Of a stretch of 64,000 bases of DNA, positions 18,705-27,103 are shown in pieces; the stretch's first letter is position 1, and every line of letters begins with the position of its first letter. The translations under genes were made by a program, and so were the position numbers. Source of the DNA: UTCFX2 sp002050125. GTDB lineage: Bacteria > Chloroflexota > Anaerolineae > Anaerolineales > UBA4823. The stretch is taken from the NCBI GenBank assembly GCA_027494035.1, contig JAOSJQ010000001.1, forward strand, positions 992,001 to 1,056,000, given 5' to 3'. Under the pieces are notes generated by a model, which was not told where the DNA came from, did no database searches, and was given only the letters and a program-made list of their open reading frames with translations.

Positions 18705-19878
18705 ACGGCTGCGCGCCTCCATTCATGCGTTGCGCTTTCGCGGCGATGCCTCGGTGTTAACCGCGACGCTGCGCGGCAGGCTGGGATGGCTGTTCAAAGA
18801 GGGTTCCAACCAGGAACACCTCGAGGCGGCAATGGACTGGCTGTGCGCCGCCCAGGATGCTCAAGAGGAAGGCGGCGTCTCCGCTTATTATGACCTGCGC
18901 GCAGGAGCCTGGGCAGCGCCGTATCCGGAGACCACCGGTTATATCATCCCAACTTTTTTCAATTACGCCGCGCGGCGCGGTCTTGAAATCTACCGCGAAC
19001 GGGCGATCCGCATGGCGGATTGGCTGCTCACCGTGCAGCTAGAGAATGGCGCCTTCCCGATCGGTCCGTTGTGGCACGATCGGGAAAGAGCGCCAATCGT
19101 CTTTGATACCGGTCAGATTCTACACGGGCTGGCGCAGGCTTTTGAGGAAACCGGTCGCCAGAAATACCTCGCATCCGCCTGCCGGGCTGGCGACTGGCTG
19201 GCGGAAATCCAGTCGCCTGATGGGAATTGGGAAAAACATGTCTCCCTGGGCTACGTTCACACGTACAACGTGCGCTCCGCCTGGGGAATGCTGCGCCTTT
19301 ACACATCCAGCCAGGACCCCAAACACCTCGCAGCCGCGCGGGCTAACCTGGATTGGGCGCTGACCCAGCAGGACCCCGACGGCTGGTTTCGCAACGCTAG
19401 CTTTCAGCCCGAAGTCGATCCGCTTACCCACACGATTGCCTACACGATCGAAGGGCTGTTGGAAGCGGGGCTCCAGTTGGTAGACCAGCGCTACATCGAG
19501 GCGGCGCGCCTGGCTGCCAACGCCCTGCGCAAGAAACAACTGGAAGATGGCTTTCTACGCGCCCGGTATGGCACCGGCTGGAATTCGAGCTTGAATTGGA
19601 GCTGTCTGACCGGCGCAGCCCAGATGGCGTTGGTCTGGCTCAGGCTCTATCAAACCTATTCGGATGAGCAAGATCTCCGCGCCGCGCTGGCAGCCAACAA
19701 GTACGTCAAACAGCGGCAGCCGCTGCGTGCGCCTCTGCCCGGCGTGCGAGGCGGAGTTGCCGGATCTTACCCCATCTATTGTGAGTATGAGCCGTACTGC
19801 AACCTGAACTGGGCGGTGAAATTCTTCGCCGACAGCCTGATGCTGACCGAGCAATTGGAAACCGATGATCGCAACTGA
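18652..19878 (+). CDS. Alpha/alpha-toroid glycan-associated protein of unknown activity
   Basis: The 408-aa product (start ATG 18652, alternatively 18664) consists of repeated helical hairpins with spaced aromatic and acidic signatures such as ETTGYIIPTFF, MADWLLTVQLENGAFPIG, FDTGQILHGL and YTIEGLLEAG. This is the alpha/alpha-barrel plan shared by terpene-cyclase-like repeats, glycan lyases, unsaturated glycosidases and sugar epimerases. No signal peptide is evident, so it acts in the cytoplasm. I recall members of this class in polysaccharide loci without an assigned reaction, but cannot identify active-site residues. It may modify or proof-read a glycan intermediate. Function unknown. Confidence 0.62.
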   Translation: MAVLMNLIRRLYRKLVDERLRASIHALRFRGDASVLTATLRGRLGWLFKEGSNQEHLEAAMDWLCAAQDAQEEGGVSAYYDLRAGAWAAPYPETTGYIIPTFFNYAARRGLEIYRERAIRMADWLLTVQLENGAFPIGPLWHDRERAPIVFDTGQILHGLAQAFEETGRQKYLASACRAGDWLAEIQSPDGNWEKHVSLGYVHTYNVRSAWGMLRLYTSSQDPKHLAAARANLDWALTQQDPDGWFRNASFQPEVDPLTHTIAYTIEGLLEAGLQLVDQRYIEAARLAANALRKKQLEDGFLRARYGTGWNSSLNWSCLTGAAQMALVWLRLYQTYSDEQDLRAALAANKYVKQRQPLRAPLPGVRGGVAGSYPIYCEYEPYCNLNWAVKFFADSLMLTEQLETDDRN

Positions 19879-19884
19879 GGGATC

Positions 19885-21003
19885 ATGAAGGCGCTGTACA
19901 TCAACAGCCGCCCAGATGCACACAGAAACCCCGGCGGAGACAACACGCAACTGACCTGCACCCGGGCTGCGGTCGAAACCCTGGGCGTTGAGGTGACCCT
20001 GGCTGAGCCGGGCGATTTGGAACGACTGTCGGGGTACGACTTGGCGCACGTGTTTAACATCCAGACGCCTGAATCTGCCTGGCGGGTTTTTCAAGCGCTC
20101 CAAAGCGGCGGTATCCCGATCGTTTTATCCCCGATCTATTGGGATATGTACGAATATTGGGCAGAAAACGCCCTGCGCGACCTGAGCCGCTGGCGGCTGC
20201 TCGGGCGGGTTTTGAGCCGGCAGCTTGCCGCCCGGGTCTACCTGTGCTGGCAGAAGCTGAAGGCGCCGCGCAACGAAGAATGGAAAATCCAGCGCCGGTT
20301 ATTGAGCCAGGCGGGGCGGGTGCTGCCAAACTCGGCTTCAGAAGGCGCGCTATTGAGCAATACGTTCAACTTAAGCCGGGGGTTCAAAGACAAGATCGAT
20401 ATCATCCCCAACGGGGTCGAGCTGGAGCAATATCGCGCTTTGCCCGACCCAGACCCGGAGTTCATCCAGAAGTATGGCGTTCGCGATTTTGTGCTGCAGG
20501 TAGGTTCGATCAACCCGGTAAAAAACCAACTGGGTCTGATCCAGGCGTTGTTCAGCCTGCCCATCCCGATTGTCTTTGTCGGGAAAGTGGCGGATGCTTA
20601 CACGGGTTACGGGGATGCCTGCAAAGCCCTGGGCGCGGCGCGCGGCGCGGTCTATTTTGTGGATCACGTACCGCACGCACGGCTGCCGGGGATCTACGCA
20701 CTGGCGGCTGTGCATGCGCTGCCGAGCTGGCGCGAGACCCCCGGGCTGGCGAGCCTCGAAGCGGCGGCAGCCGGGCGTCCAATCGTCACGACCAGCATCG
20801 GCTCCACGCGTGACTATTTTGGCGGCGAAGCTTGGTACTGCCACCCCGGCGATCCGCAATCCGTGCGCCGGGCAGTCGAAGCCGCCTTATCCGCTGCGCC
20901 ATCCGAGGGATTGCGCAGCCGGGTGCTAAGTGAATTCACCTGGGAAAAAGCCGGACAGAAAACGCTGCAGGCTTATCAGCGCTTGCTCGCTTCCCAAAAT
21001 TGA
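19885..21003 (+). CDS. Family 4-type glycosyltransferase
   Basis: The 372-aa GT-B protein follows the toroid gene after a 6-base gap. The C-terminal domain has FVLQVGSINPVKNQLGLIQAL, VYFVDHVPHARLPGIYALA, and the donor-site stretch HALPSWRETPGLASLEAAAAGRPIV, with the paired Glu of retaining glycosyltransferases. The N-terminal domain includes GGDNTQL and a PNSASEG segment. It is cytoplasmic or membrane-peripheral. Specificity is unknown. Confidence 0.8.
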   Translation: MKALYINSRPDAHRNPGGDNTQLTCTRAAVETLGVEVTLAEPGDLERLSGYDLAHVFNIQTPESAWRVFQALQSGGIPIVLSPIYWDMYEYWAENALRDLSRWRLLGRVLSRQLAARVYLCWQKLKAPRNEEWKIQRRLLSQAGRVLPNSASEGALLSNTFNLSRGFKDKIDIIPNGVELEQYRALPDPDPEFIQKYGVRDFVLQVGSINPVKNQLGLIQALFSLPIPIVFVGKVADAYTGYGDACKALGAARGAVYFVDHVPHARLPGIYALAAVHALPSWRETPGLASLEAAAAGRPIVTTSIGSTRDYFGGEAWYCHPGDPQSVRRAVEAALSAAPSEGLRSRVLSEFTWEKAGQKTLQAYQRLLASQN

Positions 21004-21027
21004 TATACACCTCAGGAGTTATATTCG

Positions 21028-22173
21028 ATGGATTTCTCATGGACCGAGGAGCAATTAGCCTTCCGCAAAGCGGTGGTTGATTTTGCCCACAAGGAGCTCA
21101 ATCAGGACATAATCGAAGAGGATCGCAGCGGCAGTTTTTCACCCGAGAAGTGGCGCAAATGCGCCCGCTTCGGCATCCAGGGCTTGCCTTTTCCCGAAGA
21201 GTACGGCGGCAGCGCGGCTGATATCCTGACCACGGTGCTCGCGATGGAAGGGTTGGGATATGGCTGCAAAGACAACGGCTTGATCTTTGCGATGAACGCG
21301 CAAATGTGGAGCGTTCAGATGCCCATTTACTCGTTTGGCGCCGCCGACCAAAAGCGCAAATATCTGCCGGGGCTGTGCCGCGGCGAGTTGATCGGCGCGC
21401 ACGGCATGACCGAGCCGGATTCGGGCTCGGACGCTTACAGCCTGCGCACGACCGCCCAGCGCGTCGATGGCGGCTACGTCCTGAACGGGAGCAAGATGTT
21501 CGTCTCCAATGCCCCGGTTTCCGACCTGGCAGTCGTCTTTGCCACCGTCAACCCCGCGCGCAAGATGTGGGGCGTCACCGGTTTCATCGTCGAAACCGGG
21601 ACGCCCGGATACACTATCAGCCGCAAGCTGGATAAAATGGGCTTGCGCACCTCGCCCATGGCGGAACTGGTTTTTCAGGATTGTTTCGTGCCGGAGGAAA
21701 ACCGCCTGGGTCCGGAGGGCGCCGGGTCGAACATCTTCAACGACTCGATGGAATGGGAGCGCAGCGGCATCCTGGCGAGCCACATCGGGGCGATGGAACG
21801 CCAGCTCGAAGCCAGCATTCAATATGCGCGTGAGCGCCAGCAATTCGGTCAGCCGATCGGCAAGTTTCAATCGGTGGCGAACCGCATCGTGGATATGAAA
21901 GTGCGCCTCGAAACCGCCCGCCTGCTGCTTTACAAGGTCGCCTGGCTGAAGAAGATGGGCAAGCCAACCGTGATGGAAGCCGCCCTGGCAAAACTCTATC
22001 TGAGCGAAAGCTTCATCCAATCCAGCCTGGACTCTATCCGCACCTTTGGCAGCTACGGTTACATGACCGAGTTCGAAGTCGAGCGCGACCTGCGCGATGC
22101 AGTCGGCGGCGCGCTCTATTCGGGCACCTCAGACATCCAGCGCAACATCATCGCGCGCTTGCTGGGTCTTTAG
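21028..22173 (+). CDS. Acyl-CoA dehydrogenase-fold enzyme, probable prolyl-carrier-protein dehydrogenase
   Basis: This 381-aa flavoprotein has a good ribosome site (CAGGAG) before ATG 21028. It shows the full dehydrogenase fold: AHGMTEPDSGSD (flavin and substrate loop), RQQFGQPIGKFQSVANRIVDMK, and the C-terminal GTSDIQRNIIARLLGL. IFNDSMEWER places Glu at residue 244. From memory this motif and position match the catalytic base of the PigA/CloN3/PltE/AnaB group, which oxidise prolyl groups on a carrier protein rather than acyl-CoA. It is followed by an adenylation enzyme and a carrier protein, in the order of anaB-anaC-anaD. Likely reaction: FAD-dependent oxidation of a carrier-bound prolyl (or similar) group to pyrroline or pyrrole carboxylate. 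An ordinary acyl-CoA substrate cannot be excluded. Confidence 0.68.
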   Translation: MDFSWTEEQLAFRKAVVDFAHKELNQDIIEEDRSGSFSPEKWRKCARFGIQGLPFPEEYGGSAADILTTVLAMEGLGYGCKDNGLIFAMNAQMWSVQMPIYSFGAADQKRKYLPGLCRGELIGAHGMTEPDSGSDAYSLRTTAQRVDGGYVLNGSKMFVSNAPVSDLAVVFATVNPARKMWGVTGFIVETGTPGYTISRKLDKMGLRTSPMAELVFQDCFVPEENRLGPEGAGSNIFNDSMEWERSGILASHIGAMERQLEASIQYARERQQFGQPIGKFQSVANRIVDMKVRLETARLLLYKVAWLKKMGKPTVMEAALAKLYLSESFIQSSLDSIRTFGSYGYMTEFEVERDLRDAVGGALYSGTSDIQRNIIARLLGL

Positions 22174-22203
22174 GCTGTTGGAGATGACCAGGATCAAAGT
22201 GCA

Positions 22204-23802
22204 ATGTATCGGTTCTTATTGACCCATGCGATCCGTGATTGGGCAGAGAAGACGCCGGAACAGGAAGCAGTCCGGTTCGCCGGTCAAAGCCTGACCTACG
22301 CCGAGTTAGAAGCGCGCACCAACAGCCTGGCGCGCCTGCTCATCGACCAGGGCGTGAAGCGCGGCGACCGGGTGGGGATCTTTATGAACAAGAGCCTCGA
22401 GGCGGCGGTCAGCCTGTACGCCAGTATGAAAGCCGGAGCGGCTTACGTTCCGCTCGACCCGTTCGCCCCTCCCCAACGCCTCGCCTATGTCATCCAAAAT
22501 TGCGGGATTCGCCACGTGTTGAGCGCCGAAGCAAAGCGCGCTCAGGTCAACGAGATCTTGTGTGAGTCGGTCGAGCTGGACTGTCTGGTTGGGATCGAGG
22601 GGGTGGAACGCCAAGGCTTGCGCGCTTTTTCGTGGGATCAGGCTGATGCCTTCCCATCCAGCGGGCTGGACCTGCACCTGACAGAACAGGACCTCGCCTA
22701 CATCCTGTACACCTCCGGCTCCACGGGCGTTCCCAAGGGGATCATGCACATCCATCGCAGCGGGTTGAGCTTTGCTGAATGGGCTGCCCAAACCTATAAG
22801 CTCTCTCCTAGCGACCGCTTGAGCAATCATGCGCCGCTGCACTTCGACCTGTCCACCTTTGACTTCTTCGCCGGAGCAATCGCCGGCGCGACCACGACCC
22901 TCATCCCCGAAGCGCTCACCAAATTCCCCGCCAACCTCACAAAGCTGATCGAGGAGGAACGCCTCACGGTCTGGTATTCGGTCCCATTCGCTCTGATCCA
23001 ACTGGTCGAACGCGGCGTGATCGAGAAGCGCGATCTGAGCGCCTTGCGCTGGGTCCTGTTTGCGGGCGAGGTCTTTCCCACCAAGCACCTGCGCCAATTG
23101 ATGATCCGCCTGCCGGATAGCAAGTTCAGCAACCTGTTTGGTCCCACCGAGACCAACGTTTGCACGTATTACCACGTCCTGGAGGTCCCGCCCGATACGG
23201 ACGAGCCGATCCCGATCGGCAAAGTCTGCGCTAATCTGGAAGAGCTGGTTGTGGACGACCAGGACCGCCCGGTCGCGCCGGGCGAAGTCGGCGAGCTGTT
23301 GATCCGCGGCGGGGTGGTGATGAAAGGCTATTGGGGAATGCCGGAGCGCAACGCAGCTTGCTTCTACCGCCGCCCAACGCTGGGGTCCTTCGAGGACGTG
23401 TTCTACCGAACCGGCGATCTGGTGCAGCTCGATGCCGCTGGAAATTACCGTTATCTGGGGCGCAAGGATCGCCAGATCAAGACCCGCGGTTATCGCGTCG
23501 AACTGGACGAGGTCGAGGCCGCGCTTGACTCACATCAAGGCGTGTTCGAGGCCGCGGTATACACGATGCCCGACCCGCAAGGCAGCAGCTTGATCGTCGC
23601 TTCGATCGTACCTCACCCGGGCGTTGCCCTGGACGAACCCATGCTGGTGGAGCATCTGAGAGCCAGATTGCCGTTCTATGCGATTCCAACCCAGATCTGG
23701 ATCATGGATGAATTCCCGCGCACCTCGACCGGCAAGATCGACCGGCGCGAACTGCAAGCTATGGCAATTCGAAACCTCAACGGGAATGACATCTCCCCCT
23801 GA
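22204..23802 (+). CDS. Stand-alone amino-acid adenylation enzyme, probable prolyl-carrier ligase type
   Basis: The 532-aa adenylate-forming enzyme carries core motifs in order: LYTSGSTGVPKG near 168-179, HFDLSTFDFF, NLFGPTETNV near 311, the YRTGDL-type motif, GRKDRQIKTRGYRVEL near 418-433, and GKIDRREL near 510 with the adenylation Lys. The VWYSVPFAL and GPTETNVCTYYHV segments recall, from memory, the free-standing prolyl-activating enzymes of pyrrole and anatoxin pathways (PltF, RedM, CloN4, AnaC). It would make aminoacyl-AMP and load the carrier protein encoded 50 bases downstream. D-alanyl or other amino-acid specificity remains possible. It is co-directional with the dehydrogenase and shares its operon. 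Confidence 0.75.
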   Translation: MYRFLLTHAIRDWAEKTPEQEAVRFAGQSLTYAELEARTNSLARLLIDQGVKRGDRVGIFMNKSLEAAVSLYASMKAGAAYVPLDPFAPPQRLAYVIQNCGIRHVLSAEAKRAQVNEILCESVELDCLVGIEGVERQGLRAFSWDQADAFPSSGLDLHLTEQDLAYILYTSGSTGVPKGIMHIHRSGLSFAEWAAQTYKLSPSDRLSNHAPLHFDLSTFDFFAGAIAGATTTLIPEALTKFPANLTKLIEEERLTVWYSVPFALIQLVERGVIEKRDLSALRWVLFAGEVFPTKHLRQLMIRLPDSKFSNLFGPTETNVCTYYHVLEVPPDTDEPIPIGKVCANLEELVVDDQDRPVAPGEVGELLIRGGVVMKGYWGMPERNAACFYRRPTLGSFEDVFYRTGDLVQLDAAGNYRYLGRKDRQIKTRGYRVELDEVEAALDSHQGVFEAAVYTMPDPQGSSLIVASIVPHPGVALDEPMLVEHLRARLPFYAIPTQIWIMDEFPRTSTGKIDRRELQAMAIRNLNGNDISP

Positions 23803-23852
23803 GCTATTTTGATTTTTCATTTTGATTTTTGATTATTGAAGGAGAAAACACA

Positions 23853-24101
23853 GTGGATCGAAAAATAGCTCTATCCGATTACATTAAGCAAGAGGTCATG
23901 CGGAACCCTAAAGCCAATTTGGACGACGCTGAAGACCTGTTCAACGCCGGGATTCTCGATTCGCTGGCAATCTTGCAGCTCGTGGCATTCATCGAGGAAA
24001 ACTTCAAGATCAAGATCCCCGACGAAGATGTCATTTTCGAGAATTTTCAAAACCTCAACGCGCTTGCCAGCTATCTTGAAACTCAGAAGGCGGCTGAATA
24101 G
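23853..24101 (+). CDS. Acyl/peptidyl carrier protein, module 1
   Basis: This 82-aa acidic helical protein starts at GTG 23853, chosen because GAAGGAG lies at the right distance upstream; the in-frame TTG at 23829 has no such site. AGILDSLAIL places the phosphopantetheine-attachment Ser at residue 37. The family is the small DltC/AnaD-type carrier. It follows the adenylation enzyme and the dehydrogenase, so it should hold the activated residue while it is oxidised, then hand it to an acyltransferase. No phosphopantetheinyl transferase is in the window. Confidence 0.85.
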   Translation: MDRKIALSDYIKQEVMRNPKANLDDAEDLFNAGILDSLAILQLVAFIEENFKIKIPDEDVIFENFQNLNALASYLETQKAAE

Positions 24102-24198
24102 CTTGAAGTTCAGCGGGTTTATCAAAACATCAATTCCGATGGAAGCATTTTTTATCCTCGGATTAAGCTGGCTATAACCTGCTCCGCCATCCCTCCTC

Positions 24199-25308
24199 AT
24201 GGTCAAAAAGCTGCTCTATCTCAATGGTCTGGCTGTGCTCGCGGTGGTGCTCAACCATTCGCTGAGCTGGAGTTACATTTCTCTCTTCTGGTGGACCGAC
24301 CGCTATCTGCCCGTCAGCGTCCCGAACTTCGACCAGCTCGGCAGTCCAATTTATTATCTGTTCCGCTTCCTTGAACAGTTGATCATCTTTGCGATCCCGG
24401 CTTTCCTTTTTGTTTCGGGTTTCTTCCTGGCTTTTGCCGCCGGGCGCGGACAATCTCCACTGCGCTGGAACATCATTTTCGTCCGCCTCAAGAACCTGCT
24501 CATTCCGTTCTTCATCTGGTCGGTGATCATCCTTCTAATGGACATCGCCCTCGGGCGGGAGGTTTCGCCGGCAGAATTTCTGCTCGTTATCGTGACGGGC
24601 CGCGCCGCAGACCCGTTTTACTTCATCCCGGTATTAGCCCAGCTCTATCTGATCTCCCCGTTCATCGTTCGATTTGCCCGTAACAACTGGAAAATGCTGC
24701 TTCTCGTCACCGGCGCCGTGCACGCCTTTTTTGTGCTCTTGCGCTATCCGCCGCTGCTCAACCTAGATATCCCGTTCCTGGAGCCGATTATCGCTAATAA
24801 CCGACATTTTCTCTTCCCCAGTTACATCTTCTTCCTAACCCTGGGGATGGTCTTCGGCTTTCATAGCTCAGAATTCAAAGAGTGGCTCTATTCCAGGCGC
24901 TGGTTGTTGTTGGGATTGACTGGAGCGTTTTTCTTGCTGGGCGTGATCGAATGGGAAATGATTCTGAAAGCCTCTGGACAGGAATGGTTGGGTCCAAGCG
25001 AAACTCTCATCGACCAGATTTATGCGGGTTTCTTTTTGCTCACCTTTTTTGCGTTCGAGCGTACCGAGCTGCCCCTCCCGCGCACCTTTAATTTTATCGG
25101 CGCCAAATCATACGGAGTATACTTAACCCACACGATCGTATTGATTATCACGGCAAAAGCGGTTTATCACCTGATCCCCCAATTGCTGGGGCTGCCACTG
25201 CTGTTTCTGCTCATGCTCACCGCTGCTGGGGTGGCGCTGCCGCTGCTGCTGATGGAAATCGTGAACCGTTCGCCGCTGCGCCGCTACTACGCCCTGATCT
25301 TTGGCTGA
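24199..25308 (+). CDS. Membrane acyltransferase, family 3 (OafA/WecH-like)
   Basis: This 369-aa protein has about ten transmembrane helices. The N-terminal LNGLAVLAVVLNHS corresponds to the conserved RGIAAL-type helix with its catalytic His, and the last third contains KSYGVYLTHTIVL, typical of acyltransferase-3 proteins. These enzymes move acyl groups across or at the membrane onto sugars of surface glycans. It lies 97 bases downstream of the carrier protein, so it is the best candidate acceptor-side enzyme of module 1, analogous in role to DltB for D-alanine. That link is inferred; standard O-acetylation is the default alternative. Confidence 0.8.
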   Translation: MVKKLLYLNGLAVLAVVLNHSLSWSYISLFWWTDRYLPVSVPNFDQLGSPIYYLFRFLEQLIIFAIPAFLFVSGFFLAFAAGRGQSPLRWNIIFVRLKNLLIPFFIWSVIILLMDIALGREVSPAEFLLVIVTGRAADPFYFIPVLAQLYLISPFIVRFARNNWKMLLLVTGAVHAFFVLLRYPPLLNLDIPFLEPIIANNRHFLFPSYIFFLTLGMVFGFHSSEFKEWLYSRRWLLLGLTGAFFLLGVIEWEMILKASGQEWLGPSETLIDQIYAGFFLLTFFAFERTELPLPRTFNFIGAKSYGVYLTHTIVLIITAKAVYHLIPQLLGLPLLFLLMLTAAGVALPLLLMEIVNRSPLRRYYALIFG

Positions 25309-25350
25309 TCCGCCGCGCAGCTCAATTCTCTGCCCCGCATTCGCTCTTAC

Positions 25351-26253
25351 ATGCCCGAACCGCTCATCATCACCGTGATCTTGAACACCAACCGCTGCGA
25401 GGATACCCTAGCTTGCCTGGATTCTCTCCAAAACAGCGTTTATCCAAACCACAAAACGATCGTCCTCGATAACGCCTCCACCGACGGCTCGGTTGAGGCG
25501 ATACAAGACCGCTTCCCGCAGGTGCAGGTCATTCGGCTGAGCGAAAACCTGGGCTACGCCGGCAATAATAACGTGGGCATCGAAGCCGCCATGCGCCGGG
25601 CTGCGGATTGGGTCCTGGTCTTGAACGAGGATACCATCTTGGCGCCCGACTGCATTGACCGCCTGATCGACGCCGCCGGGACGGATGAGCGGATCGGCAT
25701 CCTTGGACCAACCGTCTATCATTTCGACGAGCCAGATGTGATCCAATCTGCGGGGGGCAGCCTGACGCCCGTCTGGAATTCGCGCCATTTGGGACAGAAC
25801 GAACCGGACCGGGGTCAGTACAACCGCCCGCGTCCGGTCGAATGGATATCGGGCTGCGCCATCCTGGTCAAACGCCAGGTGATCGAGCAGATCGGCGCGC
25901 TCGATGCCCGCTTCTTCTATTATTGGGAAGAGACCGACTGGTGCACCCGGGCGCGCAAGCGCGGCTGGAAGATCCTGCACGTCCCCGCCGCGCACATCTG
26001 GCACAAGGGCGTTCAGCGCAATTATGCTCCCTCGCCAAACGTGACCTACTACAACACCCGCAATCGTTTCCTCTTCCTGGCAAACAACCGGGCTCCGCTT
26101 CACGCCTGGTTTTACGCGCTCGGACGCACCTCGCTCACGCTGATAAGCTGGAGCGTGCGCCCGAAATGGCGACCCATGCAGCCTCACCGCGATGCAATGT
26201 GGCAGGGCGCGCGGGATTTTTTCAGCCGGCGCTGGGGAATACGCCCCTCTTGA
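25351..26253 (+). CDS. Family 2 glycosyltransferase (rhamnosyltransferase/WbbL-like)
   Basis: The 300-aa GT-A protein shows LDNASTDGSVEA, LGYAGNNNVG, VLNEDTILAPD (DxD-type site), the aromatic/acidic motif YYWEETDWCTRARKRGWKI, and NRFLFLANN near the end. This set is typical of the WbbL/GT2 family of rhamnosyl- and related transferases. It probably adds one sugar at the cytoplasmic face. A 42-base gap follows the acyltransferase gene. The 29933-30850 product is a paralogue. Confidence 0.85.
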   Translation: MPEPLIITVILNTNRCEDTLACLDSLQNSVYPNHKTIVLDNASTDGSVEAIQDRFPQVQVIRLSENLGYAGNNNVGIEAAMRRAADWVLVLNEDTILAPDCIDRLIDAAGTDERIGILGPTVYHFDEPDVIQSAGGSLTPVWNSRHLGQNEPDRGQYNRPRPVEWISGCAILVKRQVIEQIGALDARFFYYWEETDWCTRARKRGWKILHVPAAHIWHKGVQRNYAPSPNVTYYNTRNRFLFLANNRAPLHAWFYALGRTSLTLISWSVRPKWRPMQPHRDAMWQGARDFFSRRWGIRPS

Positions 26254-26290
26254 AGCGGCTGGCTTTGTACCTGATCTTTCTAATTCAACG

Positions 26291-27103
26291 ATGAGTAACC
26301 GTTCCCTGAATATCAAACTGCATAAGCTCGCCAGCGCGATTGGCATCAAACGCAGCCAGCATAACTATGTCAAATTCATCTTACTCGGTCGCTCGCGGAC
26401 CGGTTCCAATTTTGTGCGCGGGTTGTTGAATTCTCACCCGCAGATCATCACGTTTGGCGAAGTTTTCGTGTCAAACCAGGAAATCAAATGGGGTTTTGAC
26501 GATTACACCAGCGCGCCGGGCGCGTTTGAGCTTTTTCAGCAGGATCCGCCAGCCTTCCTGCAGCAGATGCTCTTCTGCGACTACCCGCGCGGGATCGCCG
26601 CCGTCGGGTTCAAATTGTTTTATTACCATGCCCGCGAAAACGAACTAGAGGTCGTCTGGCGCCACCTGCAAGCCCAGAAAGACATCCGCATCCTGCACAT
26701 CAAGCGCCGCAACATGCTTCGCACTCATCTCTCGCACGCCAGGGCGGTTCACACCGACCAATGGGCGAATGTAAGCGGAGAGCATGAAGCCGAGCCGCCC
26801 ATTGCCCTCGATTTCGACGAATGCTTGAAGGACTTTGAACAGACCAGTCAATGGGAGGTCGAATACGATCAGTTCTTTGCCGCCCATCCCAGATACGACG
26901 TCTTCTATGAGGAGTTGGTGAACGACTTCGACCGCCAGGTAATCCAGATACAAGACTTTCTGGAGGTAAAACATGCGCCTCTAGAATCGGACACTTACAA
27001 ACAATCCCACAAACCGCTGTCTCGATCGATTGTCAACTACGCGGAATTGAAAGAAAAATTCTCCGGCACCCAGTGGGAAAAGTTCTTCAACGACTTCGAA
27101 TGA
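26291..27103 (+). CDS. Stf0-like sulfotransferase
   Basis: The ATG at 26291 is chosen over an in-frame start at 26192 that would lie inside the previous gene. The product is 270 aa. FILLGRSRTGSNFVRGLL is the PAPS-binding loop in the form seen in Stf0-type enzymes, and VFYEELVNDF with ILHIKRRNMLRTHLSH gives the 3'-phosphate region. It is smaller and of a different subfamily from the sulfotransferase at 9255. The likely role is O-sulfation of a sugar in a polysaccharide or glycolipid precursor. Its stop overlaps the next start (ATGA at 27100-27103). Confidence 0.8.
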   Translation: MSNRSLNIKLHKLASAIGIKRSQHNYVKFILLGRSRTGSNFVRGLLNSHPQIITFGEVFVSNQEIKWGFDDYTSAPGAFELFQQDPPAFLQQMLFCDYPRGIAAVGFKLFYYHARENELEVVWRHLQAQKDIRILHIKRRNMLRTHLSHARAVHTDQWANVSGEHEAEPPIALDFDECLKDFEQTSQWEVEYDQFFAAHPRYDVFYEELVNDFDRQVIQIQDFLEVKHAPLESDTYKQSHKPLSRSIVNYAELKEKFSGTQWEKFFNDFE

